In this document: positions 9,101 to 20,200 of the stretch, piece by piece
Layout: each line of letters begins with the position of its first letter
How positions within the stretch are numbered: the first letter of the stretch is position 1
NCBI GenBank assembly: GCA_024345305.1
Contig: BRON01000006.1
Span: forward strand, 1,488,001-1,552,000
From: Mrakia gelida
Taxonomy: Eukaryota; Basidiomycota; Tremellomycetes; Cystofilobasidiales; Mrakiaceae
Reading direction: 5' to 3'
Length of the DNA: 64,000 nt
The notes under the pieces: generated by a model
Database searches by the model: none
The model's input: only the letters and a program-made list of their open reading frames with translations
What the model was told of the DNA's origin: nothing
Program-made: the position numbers and the translations under genes

Positions 9101-12100
9101 GGACGAGTTCGAGAGGTGAAGTGGTTTTGGTGGTGGAGGTGGGGAATGGAGTTCGATGTTGTTTCCCTTCGACGCAAGGTACGCAGATCCTTTCCTTGAA
9201 TCCGATGATGTCCTTTTTGGTGAAGGTTGGTAGGAGCTTCTGACGAGACAACTCCTCCATGGCGGAGATAGAAGCGTGACCGAGCCGGCGATGAAGGACC
9301 TCGATCTTGTCGACTCCTGTTGCCGCGAGTGCTACGTCTTCTCCTCCTGAGCCGACTCCCTTGAAGTCGCTCACGTCCAGCATGTAGAGGTTCTTCGACA
9401 CCTCTTTTCCCTCCATGAACAGCGATCCGTCTCGAAGGAACTGGCATCGCTTGTTGGTTTGGGTTGTCCCCTTGCTGGGGAACCTGGTCTCGACTCCTTT
9501 GTTACCGAGTTGACCGATACTGATGAGGTTGCTGAACCCTGGGATGTGGTATACGTCGGAGATGGTGAAGGCCTTCCTTGATCCTTTCACGGTGGTCTGG
9601 AGGTGGATGGAGCCGATGCCGAGGATCTGAACGATTGATCCGTTGGCCGTCGTGACCGTTCCGTTGTGCGCCTTGTATGTTACGAAGCGTTCCCGGTCCC
9701 CGACGATGTGGTTTGATGCTCCACTATCAGCGATGTATCCATGCTTGGTTTGAGCGAAGAGCGCTTGGGCCGACGTCGCGATGTCGGATCCGGCTTGAAG
9801 ACCGTAGTCTACGAGGTGCGCCTCTTCCCTATCCTTCCAGTTCCCCTTGTTCTCCTTCTTCCCCTTCCCGAACTTCCTTCCCTTTCCACCTTGTCCCTGC
9901 CCCGTGGGCTTTCCTCCATTCAACTCCCAGCACTCCGACTTGAAGTGTCCGACCTTGTTGCACTGATGGCACTTGGCGGTCCTCTTGTCGACAAGGAGGG
10001 CTGTTTCCTTCGACGATGAAGTACCGGTCGGTTTGAGGGACTCGTGAGTCCTTTCGTGGATGAGGAGGGATGTGGCGACGGCGGTTGGGTTGAGTTCTTG
10101 TTTTGATTCTTGTGCCTGGAGCGTTTGGTGTTGAATGAATTGTTCGAGTGATGCGGGTAATCCACTGAGGAAGAACATTGTGCTCATCCTGTCTGGGATG
10201 TTGAGGCCGAGAGCTGACATGTCGTCGATGATCCTTTGGAATTCGTCGATGTACTCCTGTACTGGTTCTCCCTCCTCCATCTTGAGGTCCCTCATCCTTC
10301 GGATGGCCATGACCTCTCCCGCTCCTCCTTCCACCTTGTGAGTCTTCCTCAGAAGATCCCATGCCTCCTTTGCGTGTTTGCAGTTCCGGATCCGAGGTAG
10401 TTCTCGGTCGCTGACCGCCATTTGAATCCTGTGGAGCGCGAACTCGTCCATATGGTCCCATTCTTCGATGTCCTTGACGTTGTTCTGCTGCTCCACGACC
10501 TCTTGTCCGGTGGTGTCCTTTTCCTTGACTTCCGGGGTGAGGTTGGGCCTGGTTTTCGTACCGAGGACGACGGGCTTGATTCCTGCTTCTCCAAAAGCGA
10601 TCTCCATCCTTACTGACCACGTCTCGTAGTTGGTACCATCGAGAGCAGTGAGCTTGAACAGCTTGTGATCCAGCTTCTTGGAGTAGTTGCTTGACATGAC
10701 GAAGGATTGCTGAGCGGGTGGTGGCGAACTGGTGCTGATAACGTGTTGTTGGGTCGTCCACTTGAGCTTAGGGATGTCTGCAGGATGTGGTTCAAAGCTT
10801 GTTGTATAAAGCTAGCTACTCGAAAGGTTTATATACTATGGAAATGGTCACGTGATCTGAAGGTAGCTTACAAAGCTGTTTACGAAGAATGGTTACTACC
10901 AAGGGGACTGAACGAGACGCGTTACTAAGCTACTACGTAAGATCTCTCTGCGAGTCGCCACCTTCCAACACTCCGTTCTTCCCTCAGCCGTCGGCCACGC
11001 TCGACCACTTCTCGCTTTCGCGCTCAACCTCGTCTCTCTCCACCCTAGCCTTCACATCACCTTCCTCGCACCCAAACAGCTCGCCTCAAAGCTCGTCGCT
11101 GAGAAGGACAGGTCCAACTTGGGAGCCGAAGTCCTCGAACGGATCCACCTCGTCTTCTTCGGAGAGGTCCAGATCAACAAAGGTGCTGGGTTGGTTCGAG
11201 TTCGAGATATCGGTTCTTTTGTGTGAGTCTTGGACCTCACCCTGAGTTTCAGAGGTCGAACTAAGGCTGACTTCGAACTCTTCGTCTTGCAGCGTCGAAG
11301 CTCTCGAGAACTTCGAACTCACGTACTCGAAGGTCCTCAAGGTGAGTCGCGTTCTTTCTCTCGTATTCTCTTCGAACCAAGGCTGACCTACGATTGTTCG
11401 TCTTTTCGAATCTGAAGGGAGAGCCTCTGTTCGACGTCCACACCAACTCTCTCGTCCCCACTTTCCCCATCCCCGTCGGACGCGTCGTCTCGGACATGCT
11501 GCTCGTCGCTGGAGTCGTCCCCGCCAAAGCCAACGTCGAGGCTTCCATCGGTCTTCCCAAGAATCGAAGGATCAAGATGATCAGCGTCGCTCCCATCTCC
11601 AGCTCCTGGATCGCTGCGTGAGTCCTTAAGCTCTCCCTCTTTCTTTTCGAGTTCAACCTCGAGGCTGACTTCCCTCCCCTCCCTCGCTCCTTCGTCGCAG
11701 CTACCTCTTCAAGTCACCAGACTCTGTCTTCGGACCCGTCTACAGAGATGGTCGAGCTATGATTCGAGATCCTAAGAACACACTTACCGACTCGGAGATC
11801 TACGAGAAGGTGAGTTCGTCGTTCGGTCTCGAATCCAGTCGCGTCGAAGCATCTCGCTGACCATCTTCGACCTCGTTTTTGCCTCAGATCGGGGAGCACA
11901 ACACCTCCTTGGTTCATGTCATTGGAGGAGGTGACGTCTGTGAGTTCATTTTGCAGTCGTTTGGGTCGTTAAAAACCCTCGCTGACTTATCGTTCGTTCG
12001 ACAGACTTCTACGAGCTTCAGCCTTCGGTCGCGCGATGGAGAAGTGAGTTCGCAACCTCCCTCCTTTCTCCGCTCGTAAATCCAAGTCTCTGACCCACTT

Positions 12101-13419
12101 ACACCCTCTCGACAGCTCCAACGGACTGGCTCGAGGTCAGTCACCGTTCTGTTCGAGTCGAGTCGAGTCGAATCGAGCTCGTCGTCGCTGACCTTCTTCG
12201 TTCCTCCCTCTCCCCCTCAGATCATGAACGGGATGATTGACGTACACCAAAGCGACGATGTCGACGGGATGATCGCCATCTGGGAAGGAGAGCTCACCCC
12301 GGACGTCCTCCCGATCTCGAAGCGCACCTTCAAAAACTTCTGGGAGGTTGGACCTCAGCTCCCGAGCTCGGAATGGCACTCGAACCCTGGTGGAGAGGAG
12401 TTCGCCGTCGAAGAGCACAAGGGGGAGTTGATGGAATTCTTGGATCGAGCTGTTAGAGAGGCTGGAGAGAAGAGCGTTCTTTTGATCAGGTGAGTCCGCT
12501 CGCTCGTTTCGTCCGGCGGGAAAGTGGACGACGCGAAGCTGACCTCTTTCCCTGCACGCGTCGACTTCCCCCCGTTCGAACAGCTTCGGATCTCTCTTCG
12601 CCATCCCTCTTCTCGAGCACGTCGCCATTCTTCTCGAAACCCTCAACGAGCTCAAGATCCGATTCATCATCACCCAAGGAGTCCTCGAGGAAAGCATCGT
12701 CGAGGTCATCAAGTCGAAGGTCTCGAAGAGCGAGGGAAGAGGTCATCTCGCGACGTGGATCCCTCAGAACGGTGAGTTGTCAGAGGCTCGAGCATGTCAT
12801 CTTTGTTGAACCGCAGGCTCTGACTCCTTCTCTCCTCGTTTCTCAGCTGTCCTCGCCCACAAGGTTCGTCGTCCTTCTTCGTCGCGTCTGGCTCGAACCG
12901 AAGCCCGAACTGACGCGTCGACCCTTTCGTCTTCTTCCCTCTCTCACAGGCAATCTCCTTCTTCCTCACCCACTGCGGTAGCAACTCCGTTCACGAAGCC
13001 ATCCTTCACGGAATCCCCATGATCGCCTGGCCAGGAACCGTCGACCAAGTCACCATCGCCATCGAGTTGAGTCTCGTTCACAAAGTCGCGTTCGAGCTGC
13101 TTCAGATCCGAACTGCTGCGTCTGCGTCTCTCTCATTTCTCCCCGATACATTCCCTCATCCCGCCTCGCTCTCAGGTCTGACCTCTTGTCTCGTTCGTCG
13201 TCGCTGGCAGAGTTCAACATCGGTCGACCTACGGCTCGAGGAATCACGGTCCTCGGAAGTCCCGAAGCCATTCGAAACGAGATGGTCGACGTCTTCGCAA
13301 GGATGAGCGGTCCCGAGGGAGATGGGATGCGTGCTGGGGTCAAGAAGATGAGGGAGACTCTCGTTGCTAGCAGGGAGGGAGGGAGGAGCAAGAGGGCCAT
13401 GCTTGAGTTGGGAGCCTAG
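6185..13419 (+). CDS. UDP-glycosyltransferase (GT1 family) with retrotransposon in intron 1
   Basis: Transfers a sugar from a UDP-sugar to a small lipophilic acceptor such as a sterol, lipid or xenobiotic; the acceptor is unknown. Exon 1 is 6185-6227 (MSSSPTHSVFVAHV). Exon 2 starts at 10988 and continues in frame with GHARPLLAFALNL, the N-terminal GH(A/L)RPLL motif of fungal GT1 enzymes. Later exons include 11293-11341, 11418-11617, 11701-11809, 11888-11939, 12584-12771, 12847-12863 and 12950 onward. The donor-binding PSPG-like region reads W-I-P-Q-N ... THCGSNSVHEAI.HG.P...WP (about 12755-13035). Stop is TAG 13417-13419. The exon border near 13080-13210 is ambiguous: in-frame read-through with a very short intron, or an intron with a weak donor. 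Intron 1 is 4760 bp because a copia element sits in it; without element and duplication it would be 86 bp. Expression may therefore be impaired. Confidence 0.82.
6297..6301. repeat. 5-bp target-site duplication CTCCG, left copy (right copy 10971-10975)
   Basis: CTCCG directly precedes the left LTR and directly follows the right LTR. Five base pairs is the usual duplication length for Ty1/copia integrases. Confidence 0.93.
6302..6528 (-). repeat. LTR (3' LTR of the element)
   Basis: A 227-bp repeat beginning TGTTG and ending CAACA, identical by eye to 10744-10970. It contains an 8-bp palindrome TCACGTGA at 6406-6413 and, read on the minus strand, a TATATAAA-like box at about 6386-6394. Confidence 0.95.
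6529..6537 (-). other. Short polypurine tract next to the 3' LTR
   Basis: On the minus strand the bases abutting the 3' LTR read GAGTGGGAG, the expected place and composition for the plus-strand primer of the element. Confidence 0.5.
6559..10697 (-). pseudogene. Copia gag-pol polyprotein with broken RNase H
   Basis: The start ATG at 10695-10697 opens a frame of about 1,280 residues before the break. Visible in order: a UBN2-type GAG region, the zinc knuckle CHQCNKVGHFKSEC, protease DSGASNH, the HHCC pre-integrase zinc region (LHRRLGH...CVPCVEGK), an integrase core with D-D-E spacing (HTDLAGP, SDNGGEY, QNGKAERG), and reverse transcriptase with GDFKTAFL and YVDD. RNase H starts WTDSDYAGD but jumps near 6840 to a different frame reading DNQGAIETTKNG and TKHID...DILTKAL, which stops at 6559. 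Roughly 45-60 expected residues, including the TEAEY catalytic Glu segment, are missing. Without correction the first frame runs on into the LTR to 6483. Confidence 0.9.
10732..10743 (-). other. Primer-binding site, probably tRNA-Ile anticodon-arm type
   Basis: Directly inside the element's 5' LTR the minus strand reads CGTTATCAGCAC. It pairs with GUGCU-N-AUAACG, the anticodon arm and loop of a eukaryotic tRNA-Ile(AAU) when position 34 is inosine (read as G). Its position abutting the LTR is the evidence for a primer site; the tRNA identity is inference. Copia-class elements are known to prime from internal tRNA fragments. Confidence 0.65.
10744..10970 (-). repeat. LTR (5' LTR of the element, promoter-bearing)
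   Basis: Identical by eye over 227 bp to 6302-6528. Because the element reads on the minus strand, this is the transcribing LTR, with a TATA-like box at about 10828-10836 and the TCACGTGA palindrome at 10848-10855. Confidence 0.95.
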
Positions 13420-14031
13420 GTTGTTTGAGAGTTTCGACTTTGGTTCGTAGATATGCTTGAACTTATGCGATCGACTTCGAACTTATACGATAGAATTCTC
13501 TTTCCAATCGACTGGATATGTCCTGTCGTCGCAAAGAAACCTCGAGTTCCGAGATCGTTCGACGCGTCGCGTCGTCCTTCCCGCCATCTCGAGCCCTCTC
13601 TTCCTTTCTTTCACTCTTTCCCCTTCTTCCGAAACAAATCGTGCCATACGTTTCTTGATACATAGATCTTGCTCAACCCCAAGACGGCGAATGTAAACCT
13701 TCCTCATCGCCCCTCGACTAAGTTTTGTTGAGTCTCAGACTCGACTCGATCAACGACGCGGGTTCCTGGATGATCAACCTCTCTTCCTTCCCTCCCCCCT
13801 CGGCCCTTTCACCCGTAAGTGGAAAAAAGAGGCGTTTGCAGTCTTTTCACTTTCACAAGGGCTAAGTTGTTGACCGAAAGAAGGAAAGCTTAACCTCCAA
13901 CTCAACTCCCACTCCCACCCTCACTCACTCACTCGCCCTCGCACTCGTACTCTTCTTGAGCCAACAGCCTATATCCAGCACTCGCTACGGTGCTCGTATA
14001 CCTGCATCTGTTCCTAGTCATCGTACCTATC
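13420..14031. other. Intergenic region between UGT and the next gene
   Basis: No gene is supported. The left part is probably UGT 3' UTR. Around 13900-13955 there are CACTC/CCCTCACTCACT pyrimidine repeats just upstream of the next gene, likely its promoter. Confidence 0.5.
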
Positions 14032-16828
14032 ATGATGCTTCTCAAGCCTGCCTCCGTGCAGAGGAGGGCCTCTCACATGTCGACGCGGGTGAGTTCCTCT
14101 GTTCGCTTCTCTTCTTCTCGTTTTCGGTTGGGTTTTGGGCTTATGCGTTGGGCCGAGTTGGAAAGAGGAAGAAAGAGCTTTTTGGACAGGCTGAGATCGA
14201 TTCGAGGTCTGTGATGGGCTTGGTAGATGTGGCAGGAGGAGGAGAGGGAGGCGAAGAAGCGGGAGACGAGGAGTCTCGGGTTTTTGCTCGTATTTCTCGT
14301 TATGGTTCTTGTTTCTCAAACCGAGGTGATCTTGGGGGGTAGCTCATCTTCATATGCGTGCTGGGACGAAGATTCAAGCTCTGGAGATGCGGAGGGAAGG
14401 AGGAGGACGAAGAAGGAGGAGGAGAAGGTGGGCTGAAGACGGCGTCGAAGCTCGTCCTTCGACGCTTGAAGCACGGTGTGGGCTCATCTGAGAGGAGATT
14501 CGGCCCTTTTTGTGGTCTCCTAACCTCTATCTCCGCTTCCCTACCCTCTCGAGCTTTGAACCTCGAAGGGGAAGCGAGGGTGGAGGAACGAACGACGAGG
14601 ACACCCTCCCACCCCTGCCCTCCCTCCTGCGCCGTCCACTTCTCGTTTCACCTGTCTCTCCTTCTCCGTCTCGCATCCTTCCCTCTTACCCTCACGAGCA
14701 TTGATTCTGACCCTCCTATACCCCACATCTACAGCCTGTCACTTCCTCTTGCTCGGTTTTTGGATCCCTCGCGTTCAAAGTCTACAAGCAGCTCGCCCTC
14801 CTCTTCTCCCCTGCCCTCCTCAAGCTCGAGCTCACCTCCCCCTCCTCCCTCGAGCTTGATCTCGAGCTCGTGAGTCCTTCCTTCCTTTCCTCTCTTAGAC
14901 AGATATCGCCTCTCTCGGACCCAGAGCTGACCGTCTCCCTCCTCTTTTCTCCCCGATCTCTCCCTCAACCAGAACCATGGCGTCCAATCATCGAAGGACT
15001 TCAACGAGCCTGAGGTTCAGCTCCTCCTCTCCCTCCCTCCTCGTCCTCGTCCTCGTCCTCCTCGTCCTCGTCCCTTCAGCTCGGTCAAGAGGATCTCAGC
15101 AATAGCTTCACCCCTTTAAGCTCATTGGATGGCTTGGATGGCAACGTTGGAGTCGTAGGGGAGGAAAGGTCGGCTCTGGGAAGGAAGGATGAAGCTGGAT
15201 CAAAGAAGGTCGAGTCGATTGAGCTTTCGTCTTTGGTTCGTCCTCGTTTCGTTCTCTTCCTTTGAGCTCAAGGCTGAGCTGACTCCAAACGCTTCATCGT
15301 ATGCACTCTCCAGAATACTCCCGCTCTCGCCACTCAAGTCCCTCAGGCTGCTCCTCTCATCGCCGTCGAAGGAGCTCCCTCCGTTGAGCTCGAGTTCTTC
15401 GCTCCCGTCGTCGTCGTGAGTCCCGTCTCTGCATCCTACCCCTCGACTCTTTCCTCTAGTCCGCTTCGCCACTCAGAACCGTCTGACTGATTTGCATCTC
15501 GACCCTACAGACCTCCCACATCTTCGACGGCGAGCCCTCAACCACCTGTTCCAACGAACTCGACGCCGTCGCCAATGTCTCCTCTCCCTCGTCCTCTGGT
15601 TCGGATCACGATGTCTTGCTCACCCCGGACTCCAAAACTGACCTCGAAGGCCAGGTCAACACTATCGGATTCTTCGGAGGGGTGAAGCACGACAGCCAGA
15701 ATGCTCTCGGGCTCGTCTTCGACGCCAGTCACGTCGGCGCCCAACCTCCTCCCGTCCTCGTCGCCGCTTCGGAACCTCAGGACCTCCAAGCATCTCCCCT
15801 CATCTCGAACACAACTACTCGTATCTCCCCTCCCTCCGATCTCCTTTTCAACATCTCGTCTCCCAACATCTCCTCCTCTCCCACCGTCGTCGTTCCAACT
15901 TCAATCTCCTCTTCCTACATCTCTCTTTCCCCCTTCTCCCTCTCCTCCATCTCCTCCCCTCCTCACCTCGATAACACCTCATCTCTCATCAACACCATCG
16001 ACATCCCCATCCCCTCCAACCCTCCTCCCCACGGTCGATCCTGGGTCGCGAGCTCAATCGAATCCGCCATCGGCGCGACCGATCCCATCCTCGGCGACAT
16101 CGCTCCTCAAACCCTCGTCAACTCCCTCTCCTCCTCCAGCTCCAGCTTCTACAGCGGACCTCCCATCTCCTTCGCGAACATCGCTACCACCGCCCTCGTC
16201 GTCCGAGGATCCCAATTCGAGAAACGACCTGCCTCTCCCGTCGGACGCGCCTCTCCCTCCTCCTCCTCCTCCCTCTCCGCCACTCGTCCTCGTTTCATCC
16301 CCAACGGACCTCGACGAGTAATCACCTCCTACCCCGTCAAGCCTCAGCTTAACGCCAACGCTCTGCGAAGGAGGAACGAATCGGCGCAACACGCCCTCAG
16401 GGACGTCAACCGACTCGCCCAGCCACACCTCTTCAAACTCAACACCACGTTCGTCAGGACTCCTCCCTCTCCTCACCCCTCTCTCGTCGTCGTCAAAGAC
16501 CCACTCCCTACTCCCGTCCCCGTCTCGAAAGACGAAGAAGACCAGCCTCTTCCTCTCGTTCGAAGGTGGAACTCGAGGAAGGTCGTCGCTGGATCCTCCT
16601 TCGCTTTGAGACGCGTGGCGGACAGGCCGGTCCTTCCCATCGCCGTCAAGGATGAACCTGCTCTTGCTTATCACGCCAAGATGGTGAGTCACCCTCGTGT
16701 CTCTTCTGTTTTCCGTCGCTTCCCTTGAAACTCGAACTGAACCCGACGCGTCTCTTACTTCCCCGTTCTTTCTCCTCCAGGCTAAGCTTCTCTGTTTCGA
16801 TACCGTCGCTGCTACCATGGATAGCTAA
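14032..16828 (+). CDS. Unrecognised Ser/Pro-rich protein
   Basis: The 3' half is convincing: exons joined at GTGAGT/CAG borders keep one frame through a large exon (about 15512-16683) rich in Ser, Pro, Asn and Thr. It has a basic patch (RRVITSYPVKPQLNANALRR and similar, near 16310-16380) and a last short exon ending ..ATMDS with TAA 16826-16828. Upstream exons give VYKQLALLFSPALLKLEL (about 14780-14830) and a Gly/Ser/Asp segment near 15090-15240. The proposed start at 14032 (MMLLKPASV) joins across a long intron (14089 to about 14733) in phase, but that intron may hide another exon. No domain, signal peptide or membrane helix is clear. Low-complexity composition suggests an intrinsically disordered, perhaps nuclear, protein; this is a guess from composition. 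Confidence 0.45.
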
Positions 16829-17284
16829 GGAGGCTGCATATAGACAGGTTGGAAGGAGGGAGGGAGGTCGTTTCGTTTCTGCTCTGTTCCTCGCGTCTCG
16901 TTCCTCGCGTCTCGTCTTGTGTCTTCGTTCGATTTGTTTCTCACGTCTCTCTCACCCTCTCGATTTGTTACCTGTGCTCCTCTATCTCTCTCTCTACCCT
17001 GCCTCTGTTTCTCACTACCTGTTGCTTGCTCCTACTCATACACGAACCTCCTATCTATACCTTTTTGCTTGTTCATCCAACCTTTCGGTTTCGAATCTCG
17101 AAGGATATGGCGGACGCGAGCTCGAACCGACGACGATGGACGGAGATGCGACATGAGAGATGATGACGAAGGAGAAGACGAGAATATGCGAGAGGGGTCT
17201 ACTCGTACAAGGCTATGTGAAACAAAAGATGCAAAGCGAAATCGAAAATAATGCAAGTGGGACGGACGAGCGAACGAATCCCAA
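16829..17284. other. Convergent 3' ends, hypothetical gene and DNA2
   Basis: A T/C-rich stretch (about 16860-17060) and a GA-rich stretch follow. No coding frame with host-like splicing is evident; both neighbours end here. Confidence 0.5.
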
Positions 17285-20200
17285 TCACTCCTCCATCTCC
17301 TTCAAAACGTTACTCAGCAGAGGTCTCGACCTCTCCAACGTCTCCTTCCCCACCCTCATCTTCTTCCCTCCCCCTCCAGCAGCACCAACTCCCTCACCCA
17401 CCACCTCCTCCAACCCTCTCTTCAAAGCACGTCTCTCCTCCTCCTCAACAGCCATCTCCTCCGCCTCTCTCTTCACCTCCTCCATCTTCGCCAGTCCCGA
17501 ATGCATCCCTCCGGCGTCCTTGGGAAGAGTTGTGATCCAGTCGTTCGATCCGATGAGGTTGAAGAACTTGGCGAGGAGAGGGTCTTGTCGAAGAGTGGAT
17601 TGGGAACCGAGGATGATGAGTTTCGAACGAGCTCGAGTGAGAGCGACGTTGATTCTTCGCCAGTCGCGAAGGAGTTCACCGATCTGCGGAAGCATGAAGG
17701 TGTGAGCGAAACAAGGACAGCCTTCGTCAGGAGGGAAGGGAAGAAGGGGCGAGATCGACTCACCGATCCAGTCTCGTTGCTTCGAACCATGCTGATGATG
17801 ATCACGTCCTTGTCTCGTCCTTGACTCTTGTCGGCCGTGAGGATCTCGATGTCCTTGAGGTCGTCGTCACCTTTGAAGACGTGCTGGAGGAGCTTGATCT
17901 GCTGTCGGTAGAGGGTAATGATTCCGATTTGACGCGGGTCGATACCGGCGAGGACGAAGGAACGAGCGGTCTGAAGGGAGGACGCGACGGGACGAGAAGA
18001 GAGACGCGTCAGTCGAGGAAACAAGGCGAATGGAACGAAGCAAGACGGAGACTAACCTGATGAGCGAGATGAGCTTCCCCTACGTTTTGGATGAGCTGAC
18101 CGATTCGAGAGTCGGGGCAGGGGACTTGATCGGTGTCTAGAAACACGACTTTGCAGCTGAGGTCGAACGAAAGCAACAGAGACGAGGGTCAGCTTCTGCT
18201 CCTTCCTGCCTTCCTCAACTCAAAGAGAAGTACAAAAACGATAAACTCACCTCTCCTCCATCACCTCCTCCAACCAGCATTCCTCTCCCTCCGTCCCGCA
18301 CTCCCTCCCTCCTCCCTCTCCGTGCATCGCCTTCCTTGCCTCCTCCTTCGTCGGCAACACAAGCTTCTGCTCCGCGACCTTCTTCGACCCACACTTGAGC
18401 TTCCCGTCGTAGATGAGCGTGTTCGAGAGTTCCATGATGTCGCTGTTCATTCGGTACTGCTGAGAGAGGTCGACGGAAGCGGAAGGATGGGCTTCGTGAA
18501 GGCGACGGAAGAGCGAGACGTCGAGTCCTCCGAGACGGGCGTTGGGGTTCTTGACCTGAAAGTGAAGGGAAGAAGGGAGGATGTCAGCGAGGGAGAACGG
18601 GGAAGGAAGCAGGAGAGAGGGAGAGAGACGAACGAGAGGGGGAAGCTGGAAGTGATCTCCGACGAGGATGAACGTGTCCGCGAATCGAAGAGGACCGAGG
18701 CAGACTGGGAGGGTGATCTGAGAGGCTTCGTCGACGATGCAGTAATCGAACTTCCGGCGAGCGAAGACGGGGCTGCGAAGAAGGAGAAGAGCGGAGTCAG
18801 GGAACGAAGGGTACGCGTCGACGAAGTGAAACCCGAACTCACTGATCGATTGTCAAAGCAGTCGTCGCGACGACCTGAGGAGACATGAGTCGATGTTCGT
18901 ACTGCTCCATGTTGGCTGCTGGTCCGAGAGCTCCGAGAGTGAGGTGTTGGCAGTCGGGGTGTATCTGGGAAGAAGGTGAAGGACGCGTCGAACGCAAAAC
19001 GAGAGAAAGGCGAGGTCAGTACTCCGCTCCTTACCCATTTTTCGTTGCGACCCCATCGGGTATTGAAAGCTGGCAAGGCGAGCGACTGGGGCGAGGAAGA
19101 AAGAAGAGGAACTCACCTTATCGGGATTCCCAAGCCTCAACAACCTCAGATTCAAGTTCAACAACTTCACCAAGATCGTATCCACCGCCGAGTGCGTATA
19201 ACTCGTCAACAACACACTCTTCCCCCTCTTCGCCAACGCAACAATGATCTCCACGATCGTCGTCGTCTTCCCCGTCCCGGGCATCCCCAGAATCAGAGCA
19301 TAGTCCTTCGCGGTCAACACCTTCTCCATCGCCAACTTCTGATCCCCATTCAACCCCCGTCCACTCATCTCCTCCTCCGTCGGCTTGAGCGACTCGTCGA
19401 ACTGAGGTTCCTCCAAATCCACAACGAGGGACCGACGTTTCTCGTCCCCGTCGAGGAAGAACAACTGAGCGAGGTTGTCTCGGATTCGTCCCATGCCAGA
19501 AGCGAGTTCGTCCTTGTCGATTCGGAAGATCTGATCTGAAGGGTCCTCGGAGCGAGTGAGTCCCAAGCCGGACAGACGAGATCCATGACCTTCTCCACGG
19601 AGACGAGAGATGAGGACTTCGACGTCGAGTTTGTGGTCGAGTCCGACGGTGAGGTGGGTGGGAGTGAGTTCGAGGATGAAGCCTCGAGCGAGGGAGAGGA
19701 GATCCGGTTCGATGGAGACGGAGATGGGTTCGCCAGCTGAGAGATGACCTGAGAGGAGGGAGTGAATCTCGGGTTTGAAGGAGGAGGAGGAGGGTTTCTG
19801 GGTTGGCGAAAGGGGAGGGGCGGCTCGTCGGAATCGGTACGTGTGGCGATGAACTTTGCTAGCTGAGGCTCCGGATCCGACTTCGTAGGACTCGACGATC
19901 ATGTTGCCGAAGCATCTGAAGGAGCAAAAATAAGGGGAACGAACGAGGGAAAGAGGGAGAAGACGACGCGTCAGTTCAGTTCCCTCGTTCATTTAGTCGT
20001 CGTCGCTTCATATCCACCAAGCCTCTTCTCAAGGCAACCCAACGCGTCTCGAACGAGGAAAACTCACCTCCCAGTCTTCTCCCTCTCCACAGCAGACATC
20101 GTCCAAAGCTCCGAAGCGAACCTCGTCGCGTCCTGCTCTTCAAACGAGATGAGTTCCTCCCATTTCCTGAAAAAGTCGGCGTGAACGACCGAGAGGTGAC

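Larger units (their letters stand above)
6302..10970 (-). mobile_element. Complete-length Ty1/copia LTR retrotransposon inserted in a UGT intron
   Basis: The 4669-bp element has two identical 227-bp LTRs (TG...CA), a 5-bp target duplication, a primer-binding site, a purine run and one long gag-pol frame. Domain order GAG, protease, integrase, reverse transcriptase, RNase H is diagnostic of Ty1/copia (Pseudoviridae-type) rather than Gypsy elements. It is transcribed on the minus strand, opposite to the host gene. RNase H carries an internal deletion, so this copy is probably not autonomous even though its LTRs are identical. Confidence 0.95.

Noticed and set aside
8200..9447. 415-codon minus-strand frame inside the retrotransposon
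   Set aside because: Shadow of integrase and reverse transcriptase coding in the real gag-pol frame.
16054..16818. Minus-strand open frame (254 codons)
   Set aside because: Antisense shadow of the Ser/Pro-rich exon; it is Gly/Asp/Val-rich low complexity and has no splice support.
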